Positions 42,259 through 52,246 of a stretch of 64,000 nt of DNA are shown piece after piece. Numbering within the stretch: the first letter of the stretch is position 1; each line of letters opens with the position of its first letter. Position numbers and translations under genes: made by a program. The stretch spans positions 1 to 64,000 of the forward strand of contig NBIV01000039.1 in NCBI GenBank assembly GCA_003194525.1, in the 5' to 3' direction. Under the pieces are notes generated by a model. The model ran no database searches. It was given only the letters and a program-made list of their open reading frames with translations, and was not told where the DNA came from. The stretch comes from Gracilariopsis chorda (taxonomy: Eukaryota > Rhodophyta > Florideophyceae > Gracilariales > Gracilariaceae).

Positions 42259-44674
42259 GTCGACCAAGGAAAAGTGGCGGATGAAGAGGACTTCCTTCTA
42301 CTGCTGATATGTATCACAACCACGGAATGAGAAAGTGGGCAAGCGTTCTACCCTTCGTATGTTCTGAAGCCGAAGTACCAGTCTTGCATGTATATCCGCA
42401 CTTTCGCCAGTTCGTCGCAGATATCTGGCGGAGTTGAAAAGACAGGTTTAGCAATCAAGTTCAGTGGAACGAATGGCTGCATACGATTCTGTAACATTAC
42501 AGGCCCGAAATCTGCAGTACCGTTGGTGCCAAGGGTACAACGGTACGTGTAGCGGAAATGCAAAATGTAATTACATTTGGGTCAGACCCAGCCATTGCTG
42601 TGAAGACAGCACTACTTTGCGAGATGCATTCTGCTGCATTCGAGATAGATAGGTGTCAGAGATATTTATTTTCCCGACAGTTAGTCACGAACATGGGAAG
42701 CGCATTGTCACAGCTTCATGCAGCCGTCGAATGATGAGACATGCGGGGGCTTGCGACGTATACATTTTGCAGAGGATGTGCTCATACGTCGGCTTATATT
42801 TGATAGGAGCTATATAAACGGGCCTTGATAAACTGCATTCCTCGTCAGCGTATCAAATTGCGTCTTGAGTTTAGACAGGTGTTCTTGTCCAACAGATGGG
42901 GTACGATAAAGGCAAGCAGTTGCTTGCCTCAGCTGAGAAAACGTTCAACGTAGTTTCAGGCTTACGTACTTGCGCCCAGATCGTCGATCGCGCATTAAAG
43001 CATCGGCGGCGACTGCTTGGCAGAGGCATGAGTACCGATACTCAGTAAACTCAACCCTGCCATCTCCGCGGCTGTCTGGCTCAAACTTCTCAAGTTAAGC
43101 TGTTGTCGATGCAGCGCTTCTACCAGGTTTTGGAAGGCGATTGCAATAGCTCTGATGCTACACACATACACGCACAAAACTGGAAAGAAAGAGCCAAACT
43201 CTATTTGTGTGTTTGTTTGAACGTACGTGTGTACTTGTTTGCGGAGGCTTAGACCCAAAGCGCTCCCGATTGCCACTTGTCTTTACTCGCAAATTGATGA
43301 GCACGATTAGCTGGCTTCATAATTCATAGAGTTGTGGGGAAGTAATTGAAAGAAAGTTTGAAAGAGAAAACACGCCTATAAGAAAACCACTCTGACATAT
43401 GCCAGCTTCAATTTGAGGATGCTGTATTCTTGTCTGATGGGTCATCCTGACGAAACTTTGATATGATCTCATCTCAAGAACTAAAAGAGGCTTGCACTAT
43501 CGCATCAGTTTCCAGTGTGTGTCCAAGTTGACCCGCGGCAGAAGAAGAGCTCAGGAGGTGCGCTTTGTTCGAGTATCAATCTCATGCTCTTTGTATAGAA
43601 ATCCAGTACGACATGCGAACGCCGACTGCCATCCTCATCGTCATCCTCTCCATTCATTAGTTGTTTGCAATTGGTATAAATGGCTTCTCCATCCTTCACT
43701 TGCTTCAGCTGCAGAGGCATGAATCTGAGGAGATTACATTCCTTGTAGAGATTCATGGCTGTTTTTTGTCTTAGAAGATCAAACTTCCTCGCTTTCGATG
43801 AATGGCGGTGCGAATGGCAGGGAAGACCGTAATCGCAGCTTCTACCAAAGTCCCGTGAGAGACGTCATGCCAGTCTTGGTTGACATTCGTGAAACAAGCA
43901 TATGTCAATTCCATATCGTCGGAAGCTTTCTTTGACAAAAAAAGCACATGTACCCTTCGCATGCACATATCATAATCACCTGCGGTAGTTCTACGCTCCC
44001 ATTACTGCGCAACCACAGAGGCTGCTTAAAATACGGGCCTACGACCTCCAGCCTAGCTCATTTTGGAAGCCTTACAAGGAAGAAAGCACCTCTGTTACAC
44101 CCTTTTCAATAGAAGTGTTCGTTTGCACACCGTCCACATGTCCACGACGTAGTATGTAGATTGCATCAACCAATCAACCGACTACTCTAAATAAGTTTGT
44201 TGCTTCTGTGGCCGGCAGCCGGTACCCGTGAATCCCAAATACATTCAGGACGGAACGTGGATAGGTCTGAGACCATCAGCATTGCGACTTTACATCTTAT
44301 CTCATAGCAAAACTTTGGCATATCCTCGACATCACGACAACGCCGCATGATAGATGGAAGAGTCGCGACTGAGCTAGTCGTACTCTGCAGTTCAACAATT
44401 TCGGCATGTGCTAAACAAGGTCATTCACTACAGTAATTCGTCAGTTGTTCAGTTAGCGTCTCCTCCGTTCTTTGCAGGACTCGTACCCGAAAATCGAATA
44501 TGTGATACGAGAATGCACCAATGAAGAACCCACACAGGCAGAAGGATGCTGAAGATAACGCCTTTTCTGGTGCACATGGTGGTTGAGGAATAAACCGCTT
44601 CGACGCGGTGGTTGGCGAAGAGGAGAGATAAGATCAAGAGAACATACGGGTTGTGTAATGATCATCACACTCCC
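42259..44674. other. gene-poor region
   Basis: No recognised gene over 2.4 kb. A TATA-like TATATAAAC at 42811 precedes the small frame at 42896. TATAAATGG near 43677 is followed by no credible frame. CA-type simple repeats occur near 43160. Confidence 0.4.
42896..43048 (+). CDS. possible 50-residue small ORF
   Basis: The first ATG after the TATA-like box at 42811 opens 50 codons (MGYDKGKQLLASAEKTFNVV...), basic at the end (KHRRRLLGRG). The stop TAA sits within CAGTAAAC, so this could instead be an exon 1 whose intron begins there. A possible acceptor is GTCGATGCAG near 43110. No family is known. Confidence 0.25.
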   Translation: MGYDKGKQLLASAEKTFNVVSGLRTCAQIVDRALKHRRRLLGRGMSTDTQ

Positions 44675-46042
44675 TTACTCAAAATCGGTAAATGTACCAA
44701 GGCCCAGCAAAGAGCCCAAGAAAACTCTACTGTTCCACATGGCATGGATGAGTACAGTGACGGTGAGATTTCTGGATTTCGAATAAAGAATGGCCCAGAT
44801 GAAACCAAGCATTGAGAGAGGAAGGATCATAGTGGGATTGAGATGATGAATGGCAAATAGAACCGAACTTGCCGGGATTGCTGCCCACATGGGTAAGAAA
44901 CACGCCAAAGCTGGTAGCAAGAAGCCCCTGTACAAAACCTCCTCAAATACAGGTGCCGATACGCAAGGACCTATGGAGCCGATTGCCATGGCGACACGAT
45001 CTTTGTTCTCCGGGTTTATCAACTTGCTTACGACGGTTTCTTCTTCGAAAAGGGAAGCCGGTAGGAGCAGCTGATTGAGCACATCCGCAACGTTGAAGAA
45101 CATGGCGCTGACGTAGTATCCACCGATAGCCCACCACAGCCAATTGCTCCGCCACTTCCATCGAAGCCACGTGCCCTTGGGTGGGAAGAAGGGTTTGAGT
45201 CGACGAAGTATTGCAATGCCCATGTAGACCCACATGAGATGGCCTAACAACACTTTCCAGGCGCGGGTAGTAGCTACGGTGAGCGGAACGCCAGAGCCAG
45301 CAAGAACATAAAGCACCTGCTCACTGAAGACGGCGCCGTAGCCAGAAAGCAAGTAAGCGACGACGAGCAGGATTGTAGTCTGTCCTATTCGGCGCTTTGC
45401 ATCACGCGGAACCTTCCAGGGGGGGTTGTTGACAGTAAGCACATTAGGCAGCACAGGTTGGGATTGGCCCTGAGGAAGAATGTACCTTCTCCAAAGCAAC
45501 ATGACAACAGCAACGATAGCGCCCGCAATGGATTCATAACCGATGCTTTGAAAAAGGTTTTTGCTGTTAGGAATGAGCGGTTTCTTGAACTTGAATCCCT
45601 TGGTGGAGAGAAAGAAGAGGTGGAATGCGTATAACGGGAGCAAAATGGCGAGCTGCAGCCAGGGACGTCTGCGTATATCAAGGAAGAAATCCGGGAGCCA
45701 CTCGGGGGCCCATTGTGGTCGAGAGGGCTTGGATTCGGACGGATCATCTATTGAGAGTGATGATTGCGATTGCAGCGAGGATGCAGGGGAAGGCTGGACG
45801 GGACTTTGGGAGGTTGGTGGAAACGGTTGAATGGCATCTTCGGGCCGTTTCGAAGAATCGTCTGCGGTGGCGCGATCAGCAGAAGCGAGCACGCGAAGCG
45901 GAAGCGGTGGCGCTCGCGGACGGAAAGTGATTGGCCGCCGCAGGCGCTCGGCGGTGGGACGTAGGGGGCTAGTGCGAGAGGGATTGGAAAACTGGGAGGA
46001 GGGGAGGGCGATAGGGATGAAAGCGGGGTGATACGCGGCCAT
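44675..46042 (-). CDS. plastid-type CPBP (CAAX-like) intramembrane protease
   Basis: 455 residues from the ATG at 46042; the upstream frame starts at TTG. A Ser/Pro/Arg-rich leader of about 110 residues looks like a plastid transit peptide. Eight or so hydrophobic segments follow. The three CPBP/Abi motifs are present: EExxxR in FEEVLYRGF, FxxxH in LFAIHHLNP, and HxxxN in IHAMWNSRV. It is a probable membrane metalloprotease or a related scaffold in a plastid membrane. It is divergent from the S1-domain gene with 465 bp between the ATGs. Confidence 0.85.
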   Translation of the reverse strand: MAAYHPAFIPIALPSSQFSNPSRTSPLRPTAERLRRPITFRPRAPPLPLRVLASADRATADDSSKRPEDAIQPFPPTSQSPVQPSPASSLQSQSSLSIDDPSESKPSRPQWAPEWLPDFFLDIRRRPWLQLAILLPLYAFHLFFLSTKGFKFKKPLIPNSKNLFQSIGYESIAGAIVAVVMLLWRRYILPQGQSQPVLPNVLTVNNPPWKVPRDAKRRIGQTTILLVVAYLLSGYGAVFSEQVLYVLAGSGVPLTVATTRAWKVLLGHLMWVYMGIAILRRLKPFFPPKGTWLRWKWRSNWLWWAIGGYYVSAMFFNVADVLNQLLLPASLFEEETVVSKLINPENKDRVAMAIGSIGPCVSAPVFEEVLYRGFLLPALACFLPMWAAIPASSVLFAIHHLNPTMILPLSMLGFIWAILYSKSRNLTVTVLIHAMWNSRVFLGSLLGLGTFTDFE

Positions 46043-46507
46043 GTTGGATTGGGTTGGGGAAGAAAGGGAGACCAATTGGCCTTGTCCGCACGCCGCGGAG
46101 CGCGAGCGAGCGTTTTATTAGGTTGAATGAGGGAGAGGCGGCGCTGAGTAACCTGTTGTGCTCGGAAGCGTCGCGCTTAGGCTCAAGCCACGCGTGGGGC
46201 GCCACACCGGCACCGTTCCCACGAGCTGCTGTGATGAGCGCCACCGCGCTCAAGCGCCGCTATGAGATCTGACGCGTGCCACGTGTTACAACTGTAGAAC
46301 ACGTGTCACCCGGCAACAATCTCAGTGCTGCGCTTGCTCAGATACGTATTGCTCTGCGCACTTGGCAAGATATCTGTGAGCCTCCCTGTCGACGTCGCCC
46401 AGCTCAGTTCTGCTCACCGCCGTAATCTCCGCCACCACTCCGCCCTCTCACCTCCCTCCTTGTCTAACCTTCTTGTAGGCGTTCCCGCCGCACCCCTGAT
46501 TCCCGCC

Positions 46508-47725
46508 ATGGATACCCAATTAGCCTTTTCCGCCCCACTTTCCCTCTTCCCGAACGCCGCACAAACAACACCTTTTGACTCCTCTTCACGCTGCACACAC
46601 CGCCCGCAGACAGCTCTTTCAGTTTCTCAACCATCGACACCTTCAAAGAAATCTGTCAGAAACAGAAGGACAGATGAAAGCCGCAAGAATGCTCCAAGGG
46701 GCAAGCGCGTTCCAACGTACAGGAAAATGCAAAATCGCCATCGCCAGGGACCGGCCTTTCATCGCCGCGAACAGCAGGATAGGAAACTTAGCGAAATCGC
46801 CGATGGCGCGCAATCTGAAACACAATCACAAATCCAAGAAAACCCTAACAAAACAGACGAGCAGCCGCCGCTGCCGAAGAGACCTTTCTCCGACATTCGG
46901 CTGGGTGAACGATTGTTCGGTGTAGTCCGCAACACAGTTCCGCACGGTGCCTACGTCGATGTAGGTGCAGAAAAGGACGGACTCGTGCACGTGCGTGACA
47001 TGGCCGTGGACTTCGTGCACACCCCGACCGACATTGTGCGAAGCGGCGATACCGTCACCGTTTGGGTCAAGTTCGTCAATGCTTCCAAACGTGTTTTGGG
47101 ACTTACTATGGTGAAGCCTCATTTGGGATTTGAATCTCGTATCAAGATGAAGGATATCGTTGAGGGGGGTCGGTATCAGGGCGTCATTGAACGTATTACC
47201 AACTACGGTGCGTACGTCGATATCGGCGCAGAGCGGCAGGCCTTTTTGCACGTTGCCGCACTCTGGGGAGCGCTTCCGCGTGAAACGCTAGACTTTCTTC
47301 GACTGGGACAGAAGATATGGGTACATGTTGCTGAAGTTGATACTCAAAGAAACCATATCAGGTTATGGGCTAGGGGTAAAGATGATCTTCCGCTTACGTA
47401 CACTACGGAAATCTTAACAATTCCTGTTCATTCGGAGCAACGTGTTGAAGACGCCCCTGTTCCAACACCGACATTACGTGCTTGGGACGTCAATAAGACG
47501 GGTGATTCGGATGTCAATCAAGTTGAAGAAGGCAGTGAAGAAGATGATTCAGTGCAACATGAGTACGAAGAAGATGAGTTTTCGTTTGCCGAAGATGACT
47601 CTGAATGGTTGGACGAATCAATTACTGGGAAACGAAAGCCTCATCAGACGGATAATCTCCGAGAGGTTGCTCATATGTTTGACGAGGCTACGGAGTTTAT
47701 CGATGACAACGTCCGTACCCGCTAG
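46508..47725 (+). CDS. plastid-type protein with two S1 RNA-binding domains
   Basis: 405 residues from the ATG at 46508. The frame is open upstream to a GTG but the leader fits the ATG. The Ser/Thr/Pro-rich N-terminus resembles a plastid transit peptide and precedes a basic, Gln-rich segment. S1 domain 1 starts at about residue 131 (RLFGVVRNTVPHGAYVDVGA, DGLVHVRDM) and domain 2 at about 213 (GVIERITNYGAYVDIGA, AFLHVAAL). The tail is acidic (EEGSEEDDSV). S1 pairs bind RNA. Related plastid proteins act in transcription or translation (ribosomal S1-like, pTAC10-like), but I cannot choose between them. Confidence 0.8.
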   Translation: MDTQLAFSAPLSLFPNAAQTTPFDSSSRCTHRPQTALSVSQPSTPSKKSVRNRRTDESRKNAPRGKRVPTYRKMQNRHRQGPAFHRREQQDRKLSEIADGAQSETQSQIQENPNKTDEQPPLPKRPFSDIRLGERLFGVVRNTVPHGAYVDVGAEKDGLVHVRDMAVDFVHTPTDIVRSGDTVTVWVKFVNASKRVLGLTMVKPHLGFESRIKMKDIVEGGRYQGVIERITNYGAYVDIGAERQAFLHVAALWGALPRETLDFLRLGQKIWVHVAEVDTQRNHIRLWARGKDDLPLTYTTEILTIPVHSEQRVEDAPVPTPTLRAWDVNKTGDSDVNQVEEGSEEDDSVQHEYEEDEFSFAEDDSEWLDESITGKRKPHQTDNLREVAHMFDEATEFIDDNVRTR

Positions 47726-47930
47726 ATGTTGTGTATAGTGCTTTGTTTAAAACGAGAAGGCGCTGCGTAAGGTGTTGCCATCCAAGCGCTTACAAGTATT
47801 GTGAGAAGTGTGTCAGCAAGACGGAGTGGAGATCAGTAGCAATCGTCAAAGAGTCACACGTTGCTGATAACCTATGGTTGGTCAATTGAAAGATTGTTTT
47901 GTGGTGACTTTACTAGCGTATAAAAACGGT

Positions 47931-48584
47931 CTAGGAGTAGAATGAAAGAAGCCTAGTGAAGTCGCCAGTAATTTTTTCAAACCAGTCGGCGGTTCTGTCA
48001 ATCTTCTTAGGCGTTCTTTGACCACCCTTTTTCAAAACAGCCGCGACTTCAAGTTCACTGATATCCTGAATGATTCCACGTACAATCTTATCTGTCTCAG
48101 TTTGCGATTGCTCATCAATCGCCTCGTTGACAACGTTGAGGGCGTTTCGCAGTTCGGAGATGCTGACAAGATTTCTTACAGAGGGGGTCAAATCAAGTTG
48201 TGGATTTTCCTTGAACTGGAGGTAAAGCTGAGCAATCTTTGTGTCATACTCTTTCAGTTTCTTGAGAGCGGCTTGCCCCTCCTTTGTTTCGATTACGGAT
48301 TTGTCCACTATGTTCTCGGACGGTTTTAGCGCGTCGGGGGCGTTGAAACCCACCTTGGGGAAAAGAACTTTGCTAAAGGCGCGTTCAAGACCCTTTCCGA
48401 TGTTGGCGGAGGCGGGGCTCGGAAGTGCGGCGGCGAGAAGCGCGGCTGTGACGGCTGCTGCACCGGATAGGAGGTCGCGACGAGACACGCGTTGCTGGGG
48501 TGTCGGTGGGGTTGCCGAGCACGTCACTGCGCTGTGGGCGCGACGTTGGGTGGTAGGGAGCAGCGGAACGTTGACGAATGCCAT
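47931..48584 (-). CDS. thylakoid lumen PsbQ'-like photosystem II protein
   Basis: 217 residues from the ATG at 48584. A bipartite leader has a transit part rich in Thr/Pro, then a twin-arginine signal SRRDLLSGAAAVTAALLAA ending in SPASA. The mature part (ANIGKGLERAFSKVLFPKVG...) is about 150 residues, helical and Lys-rich, with DLTPSVRNLVSISELRNALN and TADWFEKITGDFTRLL. This matches the size, targeting and helical-bundle character of the red-algal PsbQ' extrinsic subunit that stabilises the oxygen-evolving complex. Family assignment is by pattern, and another lumenal PsbQ-family protein is possible. It is convergent with the S1 gene. Confidence 0.65.
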   Translation of the reverse strand: MAFVNVPLLPTTQRRAHSAVTCSATPPTPQQRVSRRDLLSGAAAVTAALLAAALPSPASANIGKGLERAFSKVLFPKVGFNAPDALKPSENIVDKSVIETKEGQAALKKLKEYDTKIAQLYLQFKENPQLDLTPSVRNLVSISELRNALNVVNEAIDEQSQTETDKIVRGIIQDISELEVAAVLKKGGQRTPKKIDRTADWFEKITGDFTRLLSFYS

Positions 48585-49450
48585 CTTGGGTGTTGACTTA
48601 GTTAGAAGGGTTGGTCGGCACCGAAACGTGGGAGGGCAGTGAACGGGTAGCAGGGCGCTTAAAGGTTGTTGCAGTGAGGAGCTATTGGTAGACCTAGTGG
48701 GGCTTCGCTGGAAGGCGGATTGCGGGAAGATGCTGTGCGGCTTGTAAGGAGATAGGTTGCGGTCATGTGCGGGCAGTTCGATGGCGGAATGAGCCCACAG
48801 CGATTTTTGGTAGGCGGCAGGCGTTGCTGTCGGCGTCAGGCGCCAGCTCGCGGCCACTAAATGCGGATCGGGCGTGTTTTTGCACCCTAATCGATGATCT
48901 CCGTGAGCGCAGATTTGGCGCTTCGTTCATGACGTTTCGCACACCTGGCACCCAATGAATGGCCAATCTTCCGCACTTTTGCTGTTCTCTTCGCGCTTTT
49001 GGTGCCGTCCATTGGGCACTGGTTCTCACACCGGCCAATCAAATTGCTTGGAGATGCTATTAAATCTGGAATTTTTTCGAAGCTCTCGCCTTCCGGAGCT
49101 GAACGCGACATGCGGCAGATCTCGCCGTGGACCGTGCACGCCGACGCGTGTTACCAACGGTATCTTATCTTGCATCCAGATATCTACGAAGGGCAATTGT
49201 CACCTTGTTCGGCCATTTCGCATCGCTGCAGATAACTTTACGCCTTCCTATGTCGTGATTCCCTTCGCTCATCCCTCTGTCGCCTTTCCAGCGTTGTCCA
49301 TGTGACCATCTTCCCCGCTTCGTCGCCTTCCATCAGTTGAAGATACTCCCACTGCGTTTCATGCCTCCCCGGCGGTCGCCCTATCTCCCCCCTTCACTCT
49401 TATAGTGAAACGTTAATGCACTTTTTACGTCATCTAACCTTTGCAGCACC
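48585..49450. other. divergent promoter region
   Basis: An 866 bp spacer between the PsbQ'-like gene (minus) and the exoribonuclease gene (plus). The open frames here are upstream extensions without ATG support. CTTATAGTG near 49399 is a weak TATA candidate for the exoribonuclease. Confidence 0.4.
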
Positions 49451-51745
49451 ATGGGAATCCCAAAGATGTTTCGGTTCCTCACGGACCGCTATCCCCTTAT
49501 ACTGCAGCGTCTCGACGAAGACCATGTCTTCGACTACTTTTATCTCGACATGAACGGCATCATTCATCAATGCACCCATCCGAGCGATTTCGAAATTGCC
49601 ATCGAGAATCTCGATGAAATGTTTGCCAGAATATTCGAGTACACCGAGCGCCTATTCAGAATCGTGTCGCCGCGACAGCTTATGTTTCTCGCTGTAGACG
49701 GCGTCGCCCCGCGCGCGAAAATGAATCAACAAAGAAGTCGACGATTTCGATCCGCAAAAGAGGCGGAGCGCAACATGGCCGACGCAATTGCTCGCGGCGA
49801 GGAAATTCCTCCCGGAAAGCGTTTTGATTCCAACTGCATCACCCCTGGCACCCAGTTCATGTTCGACCTTTCCGAACGCTTCAGGATTTGGATCCATCAG
49901 AAAATGACCTCCGACCCGGCCTGGCAGCAGGGTTGCACAGTTGTCTTCTCCGGCTCGGAAGTCCCGGGAGAAGGCGAACATAAGATTATGGATTTCATTC
50001 GAAAGTGGAAGGTGTCACCTCAATACAGCCCTGAGGTAAGACACTGTATGTATGGACTGGATGCTGATCTCATGATGCTTGGCTTGGTCGCCCATGCACC
50101 CCATTTCACCCTTCTGCGCGAAAAGATCAAGTTCAAGAAAAGCCAGCGCAAAGTTCCAGTCATGACTGGCACCGATAGCGACGCCGATGAATTCCAGCTG
50201 CTTGAGATCGCAATGCTGAGAGATATGCTCTTCCTCGAGTTTAAACGAGATGATGGACGCGAACCGTGGACGCATTTCAAGTCACGACGCCGTCCATCTC
50301 AACTTGAAAAGAATGCCTTCATGGCCACTTTTTCGTCCAGCGAATCCACCTCGCCTTCTGAAGGGCAGCCGTCAGGCGCCTCAAAGAAGAAAGCTCCTTT
50401 CGAATATGATTCGCGACGTATTGTGGATGATTTTGTGTTCATGTGTATGCTGGTTGGAAATGACTTCATTCCTAATATTCCGCATCTTGATATTGCGGAA
50501 GGCGCCATCAATTTGATGTTTCGTATATACAAGCACATGCTTCCAACTTGGGGAGGGTATCTAACTCAGGGACATAGGTTGCACCCCGAACGCTTGGAAT
50601 CTTTTTTGGGTAGAATCTCTCAGAGCGAAACACAGTACTTTGAACATCGTTCCGAGACAGATGGCGTGCCTGAGTACAGCACTATTGACTACCGCCGCAA
50701 ATACTACGAGCTCAAATTCGGGTTCGATGTTGAAGCCGACGATAGCCATGCACAAGTCAAGTCTCTGCGTAAGATCTACATGGAAGGCTTGCACTGGGTC
50801 CTTCAGTACTATCACAACGGTGTACCGTCATGGAATTGGTTTTATCCTGATTTCTACGGAATACTTGCCAGCGATATGAAGAACCTCAGATCGATCAAGG
50901 TGACTTTTCAGAAAGGAAAACCCTTTCGGCCTCTGACACAACTAATGGCCGTGTTACCTCCCGAGTCGGCAGATCTTCTACCAAATCCGATGAAGGAGCT
51001 CATGATTAATCCCAATTCGCCAGTCTCGAGGTTCTACCCTATTGAATTTGACGTTGATCAAAATGGGAAACGCAACTCATGGGAAGCCGTTGTCGTCGTT
51101 CCATTTATTGATGAGAGGAGCCTCTTGCGAGAGGTGAACTCTATCGATAAAGAAAGGGAACTGACAGATATGGAGAAACTGCGCGACAAGACAGGGCTCG
51201 AAAACAGGTTTCATGCCAGGGACTATCCAATATCTGAGATGAAGATTATGCCAGTGCGGCCGTCTAAGTACTACATTCCGAGAGATATTCGGTCTAGGAG
51301 CCCATCGCCAAGCAGCACGCGGTCAAGGACTTCCAGATCCAGTTCGCCTCGGAGATCCCCCTCCCCGCGAGGGATGTCACGACAACGACGATCAGATACT
51401 TCAAGTTCCAAAGATCAGAGTACAAAGATACCCAGCAAGTCATCTGGAAGGTCCACATCGCCTTCAGGGGATACACTAGTCGGATCTCGGTCTTCTTCGA
51501 AAAGAACTCGTTCTTCATCCCGGACTGGAAGCGCAGATCAGCTGCAACCACGCGCAACACGAAGTAAAAGCCCAAAACCTAGTACCGCGAAGGGGCGATC
51601 AGTGCGACAGAGGAGCGGTCTTGATTCAATCCACCACAGGACAACGCCTGACGGCAAAGGAACAATGCCAAATCCTCAAAACGCACCGAAGGGGCCTGGG
51701 CGCCCTACTAAGCAAAAGTCAGGGGACCCATCCTCACGAGAATAG
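49451..51745 (+). CDS. XRN1-type 5'-3' exoribonuclease with RS-rich tail
   Basis: 764 residues in one exon. The start MGIPKMFRFLTDRYP is the XRN1 N-terminus (XRN2 starts MGVPxFFRWL). Catalytic acidic motifs are present: YLDMNGIIHQCTH, VVFSGSEVPGEGEHKIMDFI, YGLDADLMMLGL and MLVGNDFIPNIPHLD. The conserved second region follows (GLHWVLQYYHNGVPSWNWFY). After about residue 615 the protein turns into an Arg/Ser-rich tail (SRSPSPSSTRSRTSRSSSPR), then ends. The PAZ/Tudor, winged-helix and SH3-like domains of XRN1 (about 1700 residues) are absent, and no XRN2 zinc knuckle is seen. It should degrade 5'-monophosphate RNA. The RS tail hints at nuclear or speckle localisation. Confidence 0.9.
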   Translation: MGIPKMFRFLTDRYPLILQRLDEDHVFDYFYLDMNGIIHQCTHPSDFEIAIENLDEMFARIFEYTERLFRIVSPRQLMFLAVDGVAPRAKMNQQRSRRFRSAKEAERNMADAIARGEEIPPGKRFDSNCITPGTQFMFDLSERFRIWIHQKMTSDPAWQQGCTVVFSGSEVPGEGEHKIMDFIRKWKVSPQYSPEVRHCMYGLDADLMMLGLVAHAPHFTLLREKIKFKKSQRKVPVMTGTDSDADEFQLLEIAMLRDMLFLEFKRDDGREPWTHFKSRRRPSQLEKNAFMATFSSSESTSPSEGQPSGASKKKAPFEYDSRRIVDDFVFMCMLVGNDFIPNIPHLDIAEGAINLMFRIYKHMLPTWGGYLTQGHRLHPERLESFLGRISQSETQYFEHRSETDGVPEYSTIDYRRKYYELKFGFDVEADDSHAQVKSLRKIYMEGLHWVLQYYHNGVPSWNWFYPDFYGILASDMKNLRSIKVTFQKGKPFRPLTQLMAVLPPESADLLPNPMKELMINPNSPVSRFYPIEFDVDQNGKRNSWEAVVVVPFIDERSLLREVNSIDKERELTDMEKLRDKTGLENRFHARDYPISEMKIMPVRPSKYYIPRDIRSRSPSPSSTRSRTSRSSSPRRSPSPRGMSRQRRSDTSSSKDQSTKIPSKSSGRSTSPSGDTLVGSRSSSKRTRSSSRTGSADQLQPRATRSKSPKPSTAKGRSVRQRSGLDSIHHRTTPDGKGTMPNPQNAPKGPGRPTKQKSGDPSSRE

Positions 51746-52246
51746 GTGTCAGAGGGAGCTGTCGGAATCAAAGCATGTGCTAGAGAGAATACCTCTACCA
51801 TGTCCAAGCTTTTAACCAACAACAAACCGGATGGAAGGCTGCTGGTCTCCGTGAGAGACCCAATCACCTGTCCATTTCGTTTTCCTCGTTAGTGGAGCGA
51901 AGACGGGTACATCTCGTGAAGGCGGATCGGCTTGTACCCGAAAACAAACAGTTTTCTGCTTTAGAGATGATATACTCTTCAACTAACTGAGAGATAAATA
52001 GGAAACTACTAATCTAACTCTTTACAAGAGACGAACAAGAGCACGCCGTTTCGTTCTTCAGTGAGGTCAACGCTGTGAAACTAAAAGGTGACGCAAAGTT
52101 TTGCTGCGGAATATATGCTTTACACTGAATGGACAAGATTTATGTGTTTCTAGAGATGCGCCGTGGTTTCTTCCCAGAGGGAAGTACCACAAGCTTTGTA
52201 CCCAGGCTCTTGTCCTGATTAGCTGGCTATTGCAGCTGCTAAGTTT
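51746..52246. other. intergenic, convergent
   Basis: A tail-to-tail spacer between the exoribonuclease and serine hydroxymethyltransferase genes. No gene recognised. Confidence 0.4.

Noticed and set aside
47931..48857. 91-residue upstream extension of the PsbQ'-like protein
   Set aside because: There is no ATG, and the ATG at 48584 directly precedes a good bipartite plastid-lumen leader.
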